The notes under the pieces were generated by a model. That model saw only the letters and a program-made list of their open reading frames with translations. It was not told the origin of the DNA and did not search any database. Positions 62,839-64,000 of a stretch of 64,000 bases of DNA are shown here, piece after piece. A program made the translations under genes and the position numbers. The DNA comes from CAYXZO01 sp964469505 (GTDB taxonomy: Bacteria > Fidelibacterota > UBA8477 > JABMPR01): the NCBI GenBank assembly GCA_964469505.1, contig CAYXZO010000001.1, forward strand, positions 85,154 through 149,153, read 5' to 3'. How positions within the stretch are numbered: the stretch's first letter is position 1; each line of letters begins with the position of its first letter.

Positions 62839-63560
62839 GGCGCTACCACGAAGGTTAAAGACCGCACCAGGTCATTCTGACGCAGGCGCAACAGGTACGT
62901 TCCGGCGGCTAGTTGGGGCATGTCCAGCAGCAAGGCGGTCTTGCCCGCCTGAAACCAACGCCGCTGGGTAAACAGTTGTCGGCCCCGCAAATCGAAAACG
63001 GCGATGGTTCCTAGTCCCGCCGTGGGTATGTCCAGGCGCAGCAGCAAGGCACCGTTGGTGGGATTGGGGCCCCAGCCCAGCAGTTTAATGGCCGCCGGGC
63101 GGGCGGGTACGAATTTCACCGCCACCGGTTGGAAGTCCAGGCTGAATTCCGCGCTATCGGTTTCCATGGTGGTGGAATCAACCACAAATATTTGCCAATG
63201 TCCCGACCCAGCAATGGCGTTGGGATAAATATCCAGGCTAAAGAAGGCCGAATCACCGGGGTACATGGTGAAGGTGTATTCGTCCATGAAGGGGGGCAGG
63301 CAGAAGTTGACGCACATGGATACGGTCCACCCCTCCGGCTGCGCCAGGGTGTGGCGGATGGCCGTCAGGGTTAATGTGTCCGGACTCGTGTTCAGGATGG
63401 CCCCGGCCAGGATGTAGTGGTCTTCACTACCGCTCACCACGGTATCGTACTGGGCGAAAGTGAAGCGATTCGGCGTTTGGGCTAAAAGTGTTCCCCCCGC
63501 CAACCAGATCAGGTAAAGACTCTTAAGCCATAGACTTCTTTTATGAGGGCTTCGCGTCAT
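62835..63560 (-). CDS. Secreted protein with T9SS type A sorting domain
   Basis: 241 residues with signal peptide LKSLYLIWLAGGTLLA. A beta-sandwich of about 130 residues contains Cys-Val-Asn-Phe-Cys (SMCVNFCLPPF), possibly redox-active or metal-binding. The last 80 residues (WGPNPTNGALLLRLDIPTAG, VFDLRGRQLFTQRRW, AAGTYLLRLRQNDLVRSLTF) are a type IX sorting domain, though the usual YPNPFNP is GWGPNPTN. The start overlaps the DUF6132-like gene by 20 bases. Confidence 0.83.
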   Translation of the reverse strand: MTRSPHKRSLWLKSLYLIWLAGGTLLAQTPNRFTFAQYDTVVSGSEDHYILAGAILNTSPDTLTLTAIRHTLAQPEGWTVSMCVNFCLPPFMDEYTFTMYPGDSAFFSLDIYPNAIAGSGHWQIFVVDSTTMETDSAEFSLDFQPVAVKFVPARPAAIKLLGWGPNPTNGALLLRLDIPTAGLGTIAVFDLRGRQLFTQRRWFQAGKTALLLDMPQLAAGTYLLRLRQNDLVRSLTFVVAP

Positions 63561-63777
63561 TTTTATCCGCTTCCTTTTCTTTAGAGCCGGAAGGCCAGCC
63601 GAGGAGCGCTCCCAGGACAGCGCCGTACAGGGTGCTGCGCCAGGGATTGCTGGTGATGTAACAGGTACCCGTGCGGCAACCGATGAAATAGTAATACAAG
63701 TAGCCCGCGGCAGCTCCCAGCCCCACCGCCAGGCCCAGCAGCCAGAAACGGTTAAACTTGCTTTTAGATGGTTTCAT
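63541..63777 (-). CDS. Small membrane protein, DUF6132-like
   Basis: 78 residues with two hydrophobic helices (FWLLGLAVGLGAAAGYLYYY and GAVLGALLGWPSG). Between them, GCRTGTCYITSNPWRSTLYG has a pair of cysteines and the SNPWxS motif that I associate with DUF6132-type small proteins beside thioredoxin genes. The C-terminus is charged. It is the first gene of the envelope cluster visible in the window. The family name is from memory, not a search. Confidence 0.7.
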   Translation of the reverse strand: MKPSKSKFNRFWLLGLAVGLGAAAGYLYYYFIGCRTGTCYITSNPWRSTLYGAVLGALLGWPSGSKEKEADKNDAKPS

Positions 63778-63920
63778 AATGGCCCAAATATCTTTCCTTC
63801 AAGGGCTTCAGGCCACTGTTTTAGTATTGCGGTTGGTAACAGAATTGTTTCACGATAACCGCGGACTGCAGGAAGCAGGAAATTAATTCATTGTGGTTTG
63901 GTCTTTCCCAAATTATCGCC

Positions 63921-63960
63921 ATAACCCTCTGATACATAGATACTTAGATACATAGCTACC
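63921..63960. repeat. Dispersed TACATAG repeat, copy 2
   Basis: ATAACCCTC then GATACATAGATACTTAGATA and CATAGCTACC. Near-copy of 10359-10398. It is followed by GTACC-containing short repeats (CCTAGGTACC, GATGTACCCC) to the window end. Confidence 0.75.
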
Positions 63961-64000
63961 TTGCACCTTATGTACCCTAGGTACCTGATGTACCCCATCT

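Noticed and set aside
1..64000. CRISPR arrays, insertion sequences, prophage, tRNA or rRNA genes
   Set aside because: Spacers were read on both strands; no regular spaced repeats, transposase or integrase frames, or cloverleaf/rRNA signatures were recognised.

Overview
The window looks like a chromosome segment of a Gram-negative member of the Fibrobacteres-Chlorobi-Bacteroidetes (FCB) superphylum, most likely a Calditrichota, KSB1, Marinimicrobia or Ignavibacteria-type lineage. The evidence is two proteins ending in type IX secretion (T9SS) sorting domains (one with a YPNPFNP motif), an Omp28-like Cys-x-x-Cys lipoprotein, a DUF6029-like barrel, a CarboxypepD_reg/TonB-type receptor, SbsA-type Ig lipoproteins, and LPS genes (LpxH). 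The species cannot be named from this sequence alone. I found no rRNA, tRNA, CRISPR array, insertion sequence or phage gene.

Layout, left to right. 1-4302 (minus): housekeeping operon NlpC/P60 peptidase, trpS, scpA, scpB, rluB and the start of a Rossmann-fold protein cut by the window edge. 4683-9679 (minus): TetR, MMPL-type RND exporter, LolA-like carrier and DUF1302-like barrel, apparently a self-regulated lipid or hydrophobic-compound export operon, preceded by repeat-rich noncoding DNA. 10472-12881 (plus): lipoprotein alpha-amylase and a DUF3228 protein. 13174-16489: a lipoprotein with a PQQ-like propeller and a caspase-like peptidase, bracketed by two 92-bp direct repeats that each carry two REP-like palindromes. 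16535-18359 (minus): nicotinate salvage pair pncB-pncA. 18562-21856 (minus): manC, a small zincin-like protein and a GAF/SpoIIE phosphatase. 21980-31520 (minus): tight seven-gene operon (TolB/barrel peptidase, mlaE, radA, tgt, sfsA, Ig-like lipoprotein, dapF). 31660-31974 (minus): a solitary bacterial microcompartment (BMC) shell protein with its own strong promoter and terminator. 32123-34885 (plus): lpxH-like hydrolase, HEAT lipoprotein and an FxLYD protein. 35068-39228: receptor, nitroreductase, a cysteine-rich MarR and a divergent flavin reductase. 39225-42374 (minus): pyrimidine phosphorylase, gamma-carbonic-anhydrase-like protein and mtaB.

42539-49546 (minus) is the most interesting block. 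Seven closely packed genes encode a T9SS-type secreted protein, a small outer-membrane barrel, a small periplasmic protein, a PqqD-type recognition protein, an ATP-grasp ligase, a fold-III PLP decarboxylase/racemase and a urea-transporter/M23-peptidase fusion. PqqD plus ATP-grasp plus a PLP enzyme is the logic of a peptide- or amino-acid-tailoring pathway, and I do not recognise this combination as a described system.

49929-56128 (minus) is a tripartite RND efflux operon (TetR, TolC, membrane-fusion protein, AcrB-type pump), with an operator palindrome placed between the -35 and -10 boxes. 56675-58576 is an LtaS-type membrane sulfatase/phosphotransferase. 58621-63777 (minus) is an envelope cluster of DUF6132-like, T9SS cargo, TlpA-like thioredoxin, DUF6029-like barrel, Omp28-like thioredoxin lipoprotein and DUF2231 membrane protein, which looks like an extracytoplasmic thiol-redox module. 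Most genes lie on the minus strand and many neighbours share ATGA stop/start overlaps.
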